In this document: piece after piece, positions 50,773 to 58,757 of the stretch | Numbering within the stretch: the first letter of the stretch is position 1 | How the letters are laid out: the number at the start of each line of letters is the position of its first letter | NCBI RefSeq assembly: GCF_036289405.1 | Contig: NZ_JAYFFI010000012.1 | Location: 1-63,728, forward strand | DNA: 63,728 nucleotides | Source of the DNA: Pseudoramibacter faecis | Lineage (GTDB): Bacteria; Bacillota; Clostridia; Eubacteriales; Eubacteriaceae | Reading direction: 5' to 3' | Made by a program: the position numbers and the translations under genes | Notes under the pieces: model-generated | Database searches by the model: none | What the model was told of the DNA's origin: nothing | The model's input: only the letters and a program-made list of their open reading frames with translations

Positions 50773-51895
50773 AAACTCCTATCTTCTCAATTCCATATTG
50801 GCAAAAAACCGAGTCGCGCAACTCCAACAATGCATCGTTCCGGATCGCTTCACGAATTTTTTCCATTAGCTTAAGTGTAAAATATAAATTATGATATGTC
50901 AACAACCGCGCACCCAATATTTCCTTGCATTTAACCAGATGGCGCAGATAGGCCCGGGTGTGATTGCGGCACACGTAGCAGTCGCATGCCGGATCCAGCG
51001 GTGAGAAATCTTCTTGGTGGGCCGCGTTGCGGATAACCTTCTTGCCCTCGGATGTCATGGCGGTGCCGTTTCGCGCGATGCGCGTCTGGAGCACGCAGTC
51101 AAACATGTCGATGCCGCGGATCACACCCTCAAACAGCGCGTCCACCGATCCGACCCCCATCAGATAGCGCGGCTTGTGCTCCGGCAGAAGCGGCGTCGTC
51201 ACGTCGAGCAGATGATACATCTTGTCGTGGCTCTCTCCGACGCTCAATCCTCCGATGGCGTAGCCCGGAAAATTCATGGCCACCAGGTCCGCGACGCTCT
51301 TTGCCCGCAGATCGTCGAACATGCCGCCCTGCACAATGCCGAACAGCGCCTGCGCATCCGGGCGTTCGTGGGCCGCCTGGCAGCGCGCCGCCCAGCGCGT
51401 CGTCATCTCCATCGACTTTTTCGTGTAGACATAGTCCGCGTCGGCCGGGGCGCATTCGTCAAAGCACATGATGATGTCCGCCCCGATGATGTTTTGCATG
51501 TGAATGGATTTTTCCGGCGTCATGAAGTGGCGGGAGCCGTCCAGATGGGAAACGAAATGCACGCCCTCCTCGGTGATCTTGCGCATCGGCCCCAGGGAGA
51601 ACACCTGAAACCCGCCGGAATCGGTGAGAATCGGCCTGTCCCAATGCATGAAGCGGTGCAGCCCGCCGGCCTTGGCCATGATGTCCTCCCCCGGGCGCAG
51701 GTAAAGGTGATAGGTATTGCCCAGAATGATCTGGGCCCCGACAGCATCCAGCTCCTGATTATTCATCGACTTGACCGTGGCCTGGGTGCCCACCGGCATA
51801 AAGATCGGCGTTTCGATCTCGCCGTGGTCGGTGATGATGCGGCCGAGCCGCGCGCCGGTGTATTTATCTTTTTTGATCAGTTCGTATCGAAACAA
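50744..51895 (-). CDS. tgt: Queuine tRNA-ribosyltransferase
   Basis: It exchanges guanine-34 of GUN-anticodon tRNAs for preQ1. The 383-residue protein has GTQATVKSMN, the nucleophile region TDSGGFQVFSL, IGGLSVGES and the zinc site CDCYVCRNHTRAYLRHL. The start codon appears to be TTG (51895), with GGGGAG ahead. The stop lies 29 bases inside yajC. It follows queA by 17 bases, so two steps of queuosine synthesis are side by side. tRNA-Asp(GUC), a substrate, is encoded 3 kb away. Confidence 0.95.
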   Translation of the reverse strand: MFRYELIKKDKYTGARLGRIITDHGEIETPIFMPVGTQATVKSMNNQELDAVGAQIILGNTYHLYLRPGEDIMAKAGGLHRFMHWDRPILTDSGGFQVFSLGPMRKITEEGVHFVSHLDGSRHFMTPEKSIHMQNIIGADIIMCFDECAPADADYVYTKKSMEMTTRWAARCQAAHERPDAQALFGIVQGGMFDDLRAKSVADLVAMNFPGYAIGGLSVGESHDKMYHLLDVTTPLLPEHKPRYLMGVGSVDALFEGVIRGIDMFDCVLQTRIARNGTAMTSEGKKVIRNAAHQEDFSPLDPACDCYVCRNHTRAYLRHLVKCKEILGARLLTYHNLYFTLKLMEKIREAIRNDALLELRDSVFCQYGIEKIGVYENAGKSIG

Positions 51896-51912
51896 GATAA
51901 GGCTCCCCTGCG

Positions 51913-52962
51913 TTAATACAAAAACATGGCGTCGCCAAAGCTGAAAAAACGATAGCTTTCGTCGATGGCATGCTGATAGGCCGCGAGGATTTTTTCCCGA
52001 TCGTAAAAGGCAGACACCAACATGAGCAGCGTGGACTCGGGCAGGTGAAAATTGGTGATTAACGCGTCCACCACCTGCCAGTGAAATCCCGGAACAATAA
52101 AAATATCCGTGCTGCCGCCGGCCGCCGCGATTTTTCCATCGTGGTCCCGAGCCACACTTTCCAACGTCCGTACCGTCGTCGTCCCTACGGCGATCACCCG
52201 GCCGCCGGCCGCTTTGGTCGCCGCAATGGCTTCAGCCGTTTCCTTCGGCACGAGATAACGCTCCGAATGCATGTAATGGTCGAGGATGTTCTCGGCCTTC
52301 ACCGGGCGGAAGGTGCCGATCCCCACGTGAAGCGTTACCTTGGCGATGCCAATGCCCTTGGCCGCGATGGCGCCGAGCAGCGCATCGGTGAAGTGAAGCC
52401 CCGCCGTCGGCGCCGCCGCCGAGCCGTCGTGCTCGGCGTAAACGGTCTGATAGCGGCTCTGATCCTGGAGAGTCTCGTGAATATAGGGCGGAAGGGGCAT
52501 CGTGCCGATGGCGTCTAAAATCGCCTCGAACACCCCGTCGTATTCGAAGCGGATCACCCGCAGCCCGCCGTCAACGGTTTCCTCAATGGTCCCGCGCAGC
52601 ACCCGCTCGCCCGCCATATCATAAAAATCCAGCGTCGTTCCCGGCTTTGCCCTGCGCCCGGGCTTCACCATGGTTTTCCAGCGGTGATCGCCGAGCCGCG
52701 TCAGCAGCAAAAGCTCCACCTTGGCGCCGGTATCCGCCTTTTGCCCAAAGATGCGCGCCGGCAAGACCTTGGTGTCGTTCATCACCAGAAGGTCGCCGGA
52801 ATTCAAATAGTCGATAATGTCATGAAAATGCCGGTCCTCAATCGCGTCCGTCGCGCGGCTGATGGCCATCAGCCGGGCGTTGTCCCGCTGTTCGGCCGGC
52901 GTCTGAGCGATCAGCCGCTTCGGCAAATCGTAATGAAAATCCTCTGTTCGTAAAGTTTCCAA
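51913..52962 (-). CDS. queA: S-adenosylmethionine:tRNA ribosyltransferase-isomerase
   Basis: QueA transfers the ribosyl of SAM to preQ1 in tRNA, forming epoxyqueuosine. The 349-residue protein has FHYDLPKRLIAQTPAEQRDNARLM, VMNDTKVLPARIFG, DGSAAAPTAGLHFT and the terminal NFHLPESTLLMLVSAF, all family signatures. It lies between ruvB and tgt with short gaps. Confidence 0.96.
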   Translation of the reverse strand: METLRTEDFHYDLPKRLIAQTPAEQRDNARLMAISRATDAIEDRHFHDIIDYLNSGDLLVMNDTKVLPARIFGQKADTGAKVELLLLTRLGDHRWKTMVKPGRRAKPGTTLDFYDMAGERVLRGTIEETVDGGLRVIRFEYDGVFEAILDAIGTMPLPPYIHETLQDQSRYQTVYAEHDGSAAAPTAGLHFTDALLGAIAAKGIGIAKVTLHVGIGTFRPVKAENILDHYMHSERYLVPKETAEAIAATKAAGGRVIAVGTTTVRTLESVARDHDGKIAAAGGSTDIFIVPGFHWQVVDALITNFHLPESTLLMLVSAFYDREKILAAYQHAIDESYRFFSFGDAMFLY

Positions 52963-52976
52963 ATAATGTTCCTGCC

Positions 52977-54038
52977 TTAGTCATCTTCTGTGTTTTCAGC
53001 ACTGAGCGCCGACAGCGAAATCTGCTGGCCGTCGCCTTTGCCGGTGCGCGGCGCGATACCCAGATGCCGGCACCCCGCCGAGGTGATGATGCGGCCGCTG
53101 GGCGTTCGCGACAAAAATCCCAACTGCATCAAATACGGTTCGTAAACTTCCTCAATAGTGCCGGGCTCTTCGCCGATGGCGGCCGCCAGGGTGTTAAGTC
53201 CCACCGGGCCGCCGTCAAACTTTTCGGCAATGGTGCGCAGCATCAGCCGGTCGATGTCGTCGAGGCCCTGATCGTCCACTTCAAACAAAGCCAGCGCCCG
53301 CCGGGCCGTCGCCAGATCAATGTGGCCGCTGCCCTCGGTTTCGGCGTAGTCCCGCACCCGCTTGAGCAAGCGGTTGGCAATGCGCGGGGTGCCCCGGCTG
53401 CGTCGCGCGAGCTCCATGGCGCCGGCCGCGTCCAAGTCGATGTTTAAAATCCGGGCGGAGCGGCGCACGATGGCCGAAAGATCCGCCGCGTCGTAAAGCT
53501 CGAGCCGCTGCACCACGCCGAAACGATCGCGCAGCGGCGCCGAGAGCAGCCCCGCCCTGGTGGTCGCGCCCACCAGGGTGAACCGCGGCAGATCCAAGCG
53601 CACGCTCTTGGCCCCCGGCCCCTTGCCGATGATGATGTCCAGGGCGAAATCCTCCATCGCCGGGTAAAGCACCTCCTCCACCTGGCGCTGCATCCGGTGA
53701 ATCTCGTCGATGAAAAGCACGTCCCCGGCTTTCAGCCCCGTCAAAATAGAGGCAAGATCTCCGGGCTTTTCGATGGCTGGCCCCGAAGTGATGCGAATAT
53801 GGGTGCCCATCTCACCAGCGATGATATTCGCCAGGGTGGTCTTGCCCAACCCCGGCGGGCCGTAAAGCAGCACATGATCGAGGGATTCTCCCCGATTTTT
53901 CGCCGCGGCAATAAAAATCCCCATCTGCTTTTTAACTCGGCTCTGCCCGATGTATTCTTCCAGGCTGGTCGGGCGCAGGGAACTTTCGATCTCGATGTCC
54001 GGCTTGGTAAATTCAGTTGTGATGATGCGATCTTTCAT
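52977..54038 (-). CDS. ruvB: Holliday junction branch migration ATPase RuvB
   Basis: RuvB is the AAA+ motor of the RuvAB complex. The 353-residue protein has LRPTSLEEYIGQ, Walker A GPPGLGKTTLAN, Walker B LFIDEIHR, the sensor GATTRAG and the C-terminal winged-helix domain (PSGRIITSAGCRHLG). It lies 17 bases after ruvA. Confidence 0.97.
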   Translation of the reverse strand: MKDRIITTEFTKPDIEIESSLRPTSLEEYIGQSRVKKQMGIFIAAAKNRGESLDHVLLYGPPGLGKTTLANIIAGEMGTHIRITSGPAIEKPGDLASILTGLKAGDVLFIDEIHRMQRQVEEVLYPAMEDFALDIIIGKGPGAKSVRLDLPRFTLVGATTRAGLLSAPLRDRFGVVQRLELYDAADLSAIVRRSARILNIDLDAAGAMELARRSRGTPRIANRLLKRVRDYAETEGSGHIDLATARRALALFEVDDQGLDDIDRLMLRTIAEKFDGGPVGLNTLAAAIGEEPGTIEEVYEPYLMQLGFLSRTPSGRIITSAGCRHLGIAPRTGKGDGQQISLSALSAENTEDD

Positions 54039-54055
54039 GTCCGTTCCTCAATCGC

Positions 54056-54670
54056 TCAGCGGCTCGAGCCGGCCAAGGTCAGCGCCGCCGTAAGCAGCTC
54101 CTCGATGGTCATGCCCGGCGCCAGTGTCCGCGCCACCAGATCCGACGCCTCGGCATAGGTGTACCCTAGCCCAAGCAGCCCATTGATGCCTTCGTCGGTC
54201 AGATTGTCCGACGCCCGCAGTTTCACCGTGACACCCCCGGCCGAAACAGCCTCATCATCCACCGCGATGTCTTTATATTTGTCCTTGAGCTCTAAGATGA
54301 TGCGCTCGGCGGTTTTCCTGCCGATACCCGGCGCCCGGGCGATGGCCTTGGCGTCGCCGTTTACAATATGGCGGATGAGCTCGGCCTCGGCAAATTGGGA
54401 CAATAGCCCCATCGCCGCTTTGGGCCCGATGCCCGAGATACCGATCAGCGTGCCAAAAAGCCCGCGCTCTTCCTCCGTCGCAAAGCCGTAGAGGGTGACG
54501 TCGTCCTCGCGAAAGGCCGGATAAAGCAAAAGCGTCAACTTCTCATGCAGCGGCGGCAATTCGGCAATGGTCGTCAGCGACACGTGCACCCGGTAGCCGA
54601 TGCCGTTGTTCTCAATCACCACGGTGTCGGCCGATTGTGCCTCCAGTTGTCCTTTGATATATTCAAACAC
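54056..54670 (-). CDS. ruvA: Holliday junction-binding protein RuvA
   Basis: RuvA tetramers hold the four-way junction for RuvB. The 204-residue protein has the OB-fold N-terminus (FEYIKGQLEAQSADTVVIENNGIGYRVHV), two helix-hairpin-helix motifs (ISGIGPKAAMG, APGIGRKTAERI) and domain III (GINGLLGLGYTYAEAS). I place the start at a GTG (54670) with GGAGGAACGAC just ahead; the upstream frame runs into the tRNA terminator. No clear promoter separates it from the tRNA cluster, so read-through may contribute. Confidence 0.95.
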   Translation of the reverse strand: MFEYIKGQLEAQSADTVVIENNGIGYRVHVSLTTIAELPPLHEKLTLLLYPAFREDDVTLYGFATEEERGLFGTLIGISGIGPKAAMGLLSQFAEAELIRHIVNGDAKAIARAPGIGRKTAERIILELKDKYKDIAVDDEAVSAGGVTVKLRASDNLTDEGINGLLGLGYTYAEASDLVARTLAPGMTIEELLTAALTLAGSSR

Positions 54671-54716
54671 GTCGTTCCTCCGTTTGGTTGCGCGATGGCG
54701 CAATGGTTTTAGATAG

Positions 54717-54748
54717 CAAAAAACGCCAAACCATGCTGGTTTAGCGTT
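54717..54748 (-). terminator. Terminator of the tRNA cluster
   Basis: AACGCcAAACC pairs with GGTTTaGCGTT around a short loop, followed on the minus strand by a U6 run. It lies about 10 bases after tRNA-Cys. Confidence 0.88.
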
Positions 54749-54758
54749 CATTTCTTAA

Positions 54759-54832
54759 TGGAGGTGGCACCCAGAATCGAACTGGGGATAAAGGTGTTGC
54801 AGACCTGTGCCTTACCGCTTGGCTATGCCACC
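54759..54832 (-). tRNA. tRNA-Cys (GCA)
   Basis: The cloverleaf on the minus strand has acceptor GGTGGCA/TGCCACC, anticodon loop CTGCAAC (anticodon GCA), T-arm GTTCGATTC, discriminator T and an encoded CCA. It is the last gene of the five-tRNA unit. Confidence 0.95.
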
Positions 54833-54840
54833 GCAAGAGA

Positions 54841-54915
54841 TGGAGCGGAAGACGAGATTTGAACTCGCGACCCTCGCCTTGGCAAGGCGATGCTCTACCA
54901 CTGAGCCACTTCCGC
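54841..54915 (-). tRNA. tRNA-Gly (GCC)
   Basis: Acceptor GCGGAAG/CTTCCGC, D-arm GCTCAGTGGTAGAGC, anticodon loop TTGCCAA (GCC), T-arm GTTCAAATC, encoded CCA. Confidence 0.95.
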
Positions 54916-54925
54916 ATTCATTAAG

Positions 54926-55001
54926 TGGTGCCCAGAGGCGGAATCGAACCACCGACACGGGGATTTTCAGTCCCCTGCTCTACCGACTGAGCTATCTGGG
55001 C
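54926..55001 (-). tRNA. tRNA-Phe (GAA)
   Basis: Acceptor GCCCAGA/TCTGGGC, anticodon loop CTGAAAA (GAA) on a GGGGA/TCCCC stem, T-arm GTTCGATTC, encoded CCA. Confidence 0.95.
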
Positions 55002-55002
55002 A

Positions 55003-55079
55003 TGGCGACCAGGAAGAGACTCGAACTCTCGACCTCCAGCGTGACAGGCTGGCATTCTAACCAACTGAACTACCTGGCC
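55003..55079 (-). tRNA. tRNA-Asp (GTC)
   Basis: Acceptor GGCCAGG/CCTGGTC, anticodon loop CTGTCAC (GTC) on CCAGC/GCTGG, T-arm GTTCGAGTC, encoded CCA. It is a substrate for the queuosine enzymes encoded nearby. Confidence 0.95.
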
Positions 55080-55085
55080 TTCTGA

Positions 55086-55161
55086 TGGTGGTCGCTACAG
55101 GGCTCGAACCTGTGACCCCCTGCTTGTAAGGCAGGTGCTCTCCCAGCTGAGCTAAGCGACC
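55086..55161 (-). tRNA. tRNA-Val (TAC)
   Basis: Acceptor GGTCGCT/AGCGACC, anticodon loop CTTACAA (TAC), T-arm GTTCGAGCC, encoded CCA. It is the first gene of the unit, about 18 bases after the expected transcription start. Confidence 0.95.
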
Positions 55162-55185
55162 GTGCTGTCATAAAGCACAGGTATT

Positions 55186-55214
55186 ATAATACGATAAAAG
55201 ACCATTTCTGTCAA
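55186..55214 (-). promoter_or_regulatory. Promoter of the tRNA cluster
   Basis: On the minus strand TTGACA (55214-55209), a spacer of 17 and TATTAT (55191-55186). Confidence 0.85.
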
Positions 55215-55313
55215 TTATTTTTTTCGAAAAAATTGCTGTTTATTTTTAGCGTCTGGCACTCTTTTCTTTTAAAAAATTAAGACTACTCTTTATTTTTCCC
55301 GTTCTTAATGCAA

Positions 55314-55336
55314 ATGTTTTCAAAACATGTTATACT
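55314..55336 (+). promoter_or_regulatory. Promoter with embedded palindrome ahead of the cytidylate-kinase-like gene
   Basis: TATACT (55331-55336) is a good -10. Two bases upstream, within the spacer, is the perfect 7-1-7 palindrome ATGTTTT-C-AAAACAT (55314-55328). The -35 is weak. A repressor bound to the palindrome would block RNA polymerase. Confidence 0.55.
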
Positions 55337-55370
55337 TTAATTGTAAAAACTCATGAAAGGAGGCATTGTC

Positions 55371-55970
55371 ATGGGTAAAGTAATAACGATTGGCAGAGAG
55401 TTCGGCAGCAACGGCCGTGCCATCGCTCAAAAACTTGCCAAAGTATTGAATATTGGGTTTTACGACAAGGAGATCATCCATCTCGCGGCCGAAAAGACCA
55501 ATCTTTCGGAAGAAATGGTTCAAAAGGCGGATGAAAGCAAGGCCAATCCGTGGTTCTACGAAATCGCCAATTACGATATCGGCCGGGGATACATCTCTGT
55601 CGAAACGGTGAACGACGCCGCATTCCGCGCTGAATCGAAGGTTATCAAACAAATCGCTGAAGATGAAAACTGCATCATCGTTGGGCGCTGCGCCGACTAT
55701 ATCCTCCGGGAAAAAACGGACAGCCGGCATATCTTTATCTACGCGCCGCTGAACTTCCGCATTCAGACGGTTTGCAAACGAGATCAGCTTTCGGAGCGGG
55801 ACGCCGCCAGCGTCGTGAAGAAGATGGACAAGCGCCGTCGTCAATACTACAACTACTACACCGATCGGGACTGGAACGATCTGCGTCAGTATGACATGGC
55901 CTTTGATGCTTCCATCTTCAGTGTGCAGGAGGCCGTCGATTTGCTGGCCGCCGTCTATCGTCACTTGTAA
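55371..55970 (+). CDS. Cytidylate kinase-like family protein
   Basis: This 199-residue P-loop kinase-like protein begins GKVITIGREFGSNGRAIAQKLAKVLNIGFYDKEIIHLAAE, the pattern of the stand-alone cytidylate-kinase-like family common in Clostridia. Other segments are IIVGRCADYILRE (Walker B-like strand) and KMDKRRRQYYNYYTDRDW (lid). It is not canonical Cmk, and its true substrate is uncertain. The start at 55371 has AAAGGAGG ahead; the frame opens six codons earlier. It is a single gene with its own promoter and terminator. Confidence 0.82.
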   Translation: MGKVITIGREFGSNGRAIAQKLAKVLNIGFYDKEIIHLAAEKTNLSEEMVQKADESKANPWFYEIANYDIGRGYISVETVNDAAFRAESKVIKQIAEDENCIIVGRCADYILREKTDSRHIFIYAPLNFRIQTVCKRDQLSERDAASVVKKMDKRRRQYYNYYTDRDWNDLRQYDMAFDASIFSVQEAVDLLAAVYRHL

Positions 55971-55982
55971 ATTTTCAGAAAC

Positions 55983-56016
55983 AAAAAACCTCGCAACCCT
56001 GTTGCGAGGTTTTTTG
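55983..56016. terminator. Bidirectional terminator
   Basis: AACCTCGCAAC and GTTGCGAGGTT pair around a 3-base loop, flanked by A6 and T6. It can serve both the kinase-like gene and the convergent methyltransferase gene. Confidence 0.92.
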
Positions 56017-56026
56017 TTTTGTCCGA

Positions 56027-56767
56027 TCAGCGCTTCTCAGCGACAAACTGCACCCGGTCGTTGAGGACGCCGCCGGCCAGGAACGTTCCGAAATCATAGA
56101 TCTTCACATTTTTAAACGCCGGTGCCTTGAGCATTTTAAACACATCTTCCACCGGATAACTGTATTGCGCCTGGGTTTCTTCAAAACGCTCATACAAGCC
56201 GTCGTCTCGCTTCACAAAAAAGGACAGATCATAAGTCACCTTCTTCGCCTCCGCATCCGGGCGATTCTCCCAAACGCAAAACACGTTATCGAAATTGTAG
56301 ACAAAGGTGTTATCCCCGATCACGTTTTTGAATTTTTCCGACGTGTTCATATCGAAGATCAGCATGCCGCCGGGCGCGAGCACCTCGCCGGCACAGATGA
56401 TAAAATTTTCCACATCCTGCAGCGTCGGCAGGTAATTCACGCTGTCGCAGCAGCAAAAAACCGCGTCAAATGACTCGTCGATGCGAAAATTACTCATATC
56501 GCCCTTGAAAAAACGAATGTCCAAACCTGCGGCTCCGACCTTTTCATCCGCCACGGTGAGCATCTCCTCCGACAGATCCACCGCCGTCACATCAAAGCCC
56601 CGCTTCGCGAGCTCCAGGGTGATATTGCCGGTGCCGCAGCCGAATTCCAGCACTTTTTTGATCGGCCGCGCCGCGTTGAGGGTGATGCGAAAAAGGTAGT
56701 CGGCCCATTCGCTGTAATCAATTTCCTGCATCAGCTCGTCATAAACTTTTGAAAAATCCTCGTACAC
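56027..56767 (-). CDS. Class I SAM-dependent methyltransferase
   Basis: This 246-residue protein has the SAM motif I VLEFGCGTGNITLEL (about 39-53), motif II VTAVDLSEEML, the post-II acidic GDMSNFRID and motif IV FDAVFCCCDSVNYL. The arrangement resembles YqeM-like small-molecule methyltransferases. The substrate is unknown. The gene begins 9 bases after the M20 amidohydrolase stop on the same strand, so they are probably co-transcribed. Confidence 0.8.
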   Translation of the reverse strand: MYEDFSKVYDELMQEIDYSEWADYLFRITLNAARPIKKVLEFGCGTGNITLELAKRGFDVTAVDLSEEMLTVADEKVGAAGLDIRFFKGDMSNFRIDESFDAVFCCCDSVNYLPTLQDVENFIICAGEVLAPGGMLIFDMNTSEKFKNVIGDNTFVYNFDNVFCVWENRPDAEAKKVTYDLSFFVKRDDGLYERFEETQAQYSYPVEDVFKMLKAPAFKNVKIYDFGTFLAGGVLNDRVQFVAEKR

Positions 56768-56776
56768 CTTGCTCTC

Positions 56777-57973
56777 CTATTCCTGTGTCTGATCCGCGCC
56801 GCCAAAGGATCTCGGCACACCGGCGACGATCGCCAGATCCGCCTCGAGGCCGCGCAAAAGCACTTTCTCGTCAAAGCCGAAAGCCGGGGTGTGCAGCTCA
56901 GCCGTGAAGCCTTTGGCCTCGCTGTGCGCGCCGATCCCCATGAACAGCGCCGGCAAATGCTTGCCGTAATAGGCAAAGTCCTCGGCGATCATGCGCTTTT
57001 TAAAGGGCGCAACATCACCGCCGATAAGCGGCCGCACCGCCTGATACAAGGCCGCGTCGTTGACCACCGGCGGATACATATCGATGAACTTCACATCAAT
57101 TGTCACGCCGTTCGCCGTCCCGATGCCCGCAGCGATCTCACGGATGCGCCGCTGGATGGTTTGATGCACCCCTTCACCAAAGGAGCGCATCGTGCCCGTC
57201 AGCGCCACGTGATCCGCGACGATGTTCATCCGGGTGCCGCCGTCGATGGTGCCCAGATGCACCACGGCCGCGTCCTTGGGATCGAGGCTGCGGGAGGCAA
57301 TGGTCTGAATGGCGAGCACCAGCTGCGCCGCCGCAACAAGGGCATCCTGTCCCCGATCAGGATGAGCTGCGTGGCTGGCCGTGCCGCGCACATCCAGATA
57401 AATTTCCGAGTTCATCGCGATCACCGGCCCCGGTGCGACGGTGATCGTCCCTTCCGGCACATCGGGAAAAAGATGGTAGCCCACGATGGCCCGGGCGCCG
57501 GTTCGCTCAAAAATGCCGGAGCGACACACCGGAGCGGCCCCGCCGGGCCCTTCCTCGGCCGGCTGAAAAATCAAAAGCACCGACTGGGCGCGCAGCTCGG
57601 GATGATCGTGCAGACATTTAGCCAAAAGCAGCAGCATCGTCATGTGACCGTCGTGACCGCAGGCATGCATCATCCCCGGATGATCTGAGCGAAAGGGCAC
57701 CGCATCCGGCTCGGTGACCGGCAAGGCGTCCATATCCGCGCGAAAGGCGATGCATCCGCTGTCCTTGCCGTCTGCCGACGGAATCAAAAGGGCGACGCCC
57801 GTGTCCACAATGGGCTTTGGCGCGTAGCCCAGCGCTTTCAAATAATCCACAATCCACGCCTGGGTCTTGCGTTCTTCAAAGCCGGCCTCCGGAATGCGGT
57901 GCAGCGCCCGCCGAACAGCTACGGCCTCATCGGCATAGTTTTGGGCCACGGCCGCCCAATTGGCTTTCTTCAC
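56777..57973 (-). CDS. M20-family metal-dependent amidohydrolase
   Basis: This 398-residue zinc or manganese hydrolase belongs to the N-acyl-L-amino acid / hippurate hydrolase group. Features are LHRIPEAGFEE, metal ligands in FRADMDALP and MHACGHDGHM (about 102-110), the catalytic EEGPGG, the dimerisation domain with GTASHAAHPDRGQDAL, and a C-terminal metal His in ELHTPAFGFDE. It would release an amino acid from an N-acyl conjugate. The exact substrate is not determined by sequence. Confidence 0.87.
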   Translation of the reverse strand: MKKANWAAVAQNYADEAVAVRRALHRIPEAGFEERKTQAWIVDYLKALGYAPKPIVDTGVALLIPSADGKDSGCIAFRADMDALPVTEPDAVPFRSDHPGMMHACGHDGHMTMLLLLAKCLHDHPELRAQSVLLIFQPAEEGPGGAAPVCRSGIFERTGARAIVGYHLFPDVPEGTITVAPGPVIAMNSEIYLDVRGTASHAAHPDRGQDALVAAAQLVLAIQTIASRSLDPKDAAVVHLGTIDGGTRMNIVADHVALTGTMRSFGEGVHQTIQRRIREIAAGIGTANGVTIDVKFIDMYPPVVNDAALYQAVRPLIGGDVAPFKKRMIAEDFAYYGKHLPALFMGIGAHSEAKGFTAELHTPAFGFDEKVLLRGLEADLAIVAGVPRSFGGADQTQE

Positions 57974-58002
57974 TGTGTTTACCTCGATTCCAACTCAGAT
58001 GC

Positions 58003-58746
58003 TTAACCCAGCAGCCGGCGCTTCATCGCGGCGCGGGCGTTATTTTCGATGGTGTCGTCGAGCGGCGCAAGCTCGGCCACGCCGTATTTGCGGGTGAGGG
58101 CCGCAGCCAGCAGTGCGTCGCACACCGCCGGGTTTTTCGGCAGCAGGCAGCCGTGGCTGTAGGTCGCAAAGACGTTTTTATAGCGCGCACCCTCGGTGCC
58201 GTCTTCTCCGTTGTTGCCGTGTCCGGCGAGCACCTGCCCCATCGGACGCACGCCGCTGCCCAGCCAGGTTTTGCCGGAGTGATTTTCAAAGCCGACCACC
58301 TCGGTGCCCGGCACGTCGTCAAAACTGAAAGCGTAATTACCGATCATGCGCACTTTTTCACCCACGGTGTAAAGATCCAGCGCGCCGATAAAATCGCATT
58401 GCTGCCCGTCCCAAGTCTTATAATACCGGCCGAGCATCTGATAGCCGCCGCAGATGGCAAGAAAGGTCTTGCCGTCTTCGACGGCCGCGACGATCTCCGC
58501 CGCTTTGCCCGCCGCGAGATCCGGCAGGAGCACCTCCTGTTCGAAGTCCTGGCCGCCGCCAATGAAAAAGAGATCATAATCCACCGCGTGAAGCGTCTCG
58601 CCCACCGAGACTCCCGTCACCTCGGCCCCGATGCACCGCCACTCAAGCCGCTTCGTCAGGCACATCACGTTGCCGCGGTCCCCGTAGAGGTTTAAAATAT
58701 CCGGATAAAGATGACAAATTCGCAGGGTTTTTCTCGTGTTATTCAT
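58003..58746 (-). CDS. gatD: Lipid II isoglutaminyl synthase, glutaminase subunit GatD
   Basis: GatD supplies ammonia to MurT for amidating the stem-peptide glutamate of lipid II. The 247-residue protein is a CobB/CobQ-like glutamine amidotransferase: YPDILNLYGDRGNV, FIGGGQDFEQ, the nucleophile Cys in AICGGYQML (C99) and the catalytic His in ATYSHGCLLPKNP. It lies 11 bases downstream of murT on the same strand. Confidence 0.93.
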   Translation of the reverse strand: MNNTRKTLRICHLYPDILNLYGDRGNVMCLTKRLEWRCIGAEVTGVSVGETLHAVDYDLFFIGGGQDFEQEVLLPDLAAGKAAEIVAAVEDGKTFLAICGGYQMLGRYYKTWDGQQCDFIGALDLYTVGEKVRMIGNYAFSFDDVPGTEVVGFENHSGKTWLGSGVRPMGQVLAGHGNNGEDGTEGARYKNVFATYSHGCLLPKNPAVCDALLAAALTRKYGVAELAPLDDTIENNARAAMKRRLLG

Positions 58747-58757
58747 CGCATCCCTCC

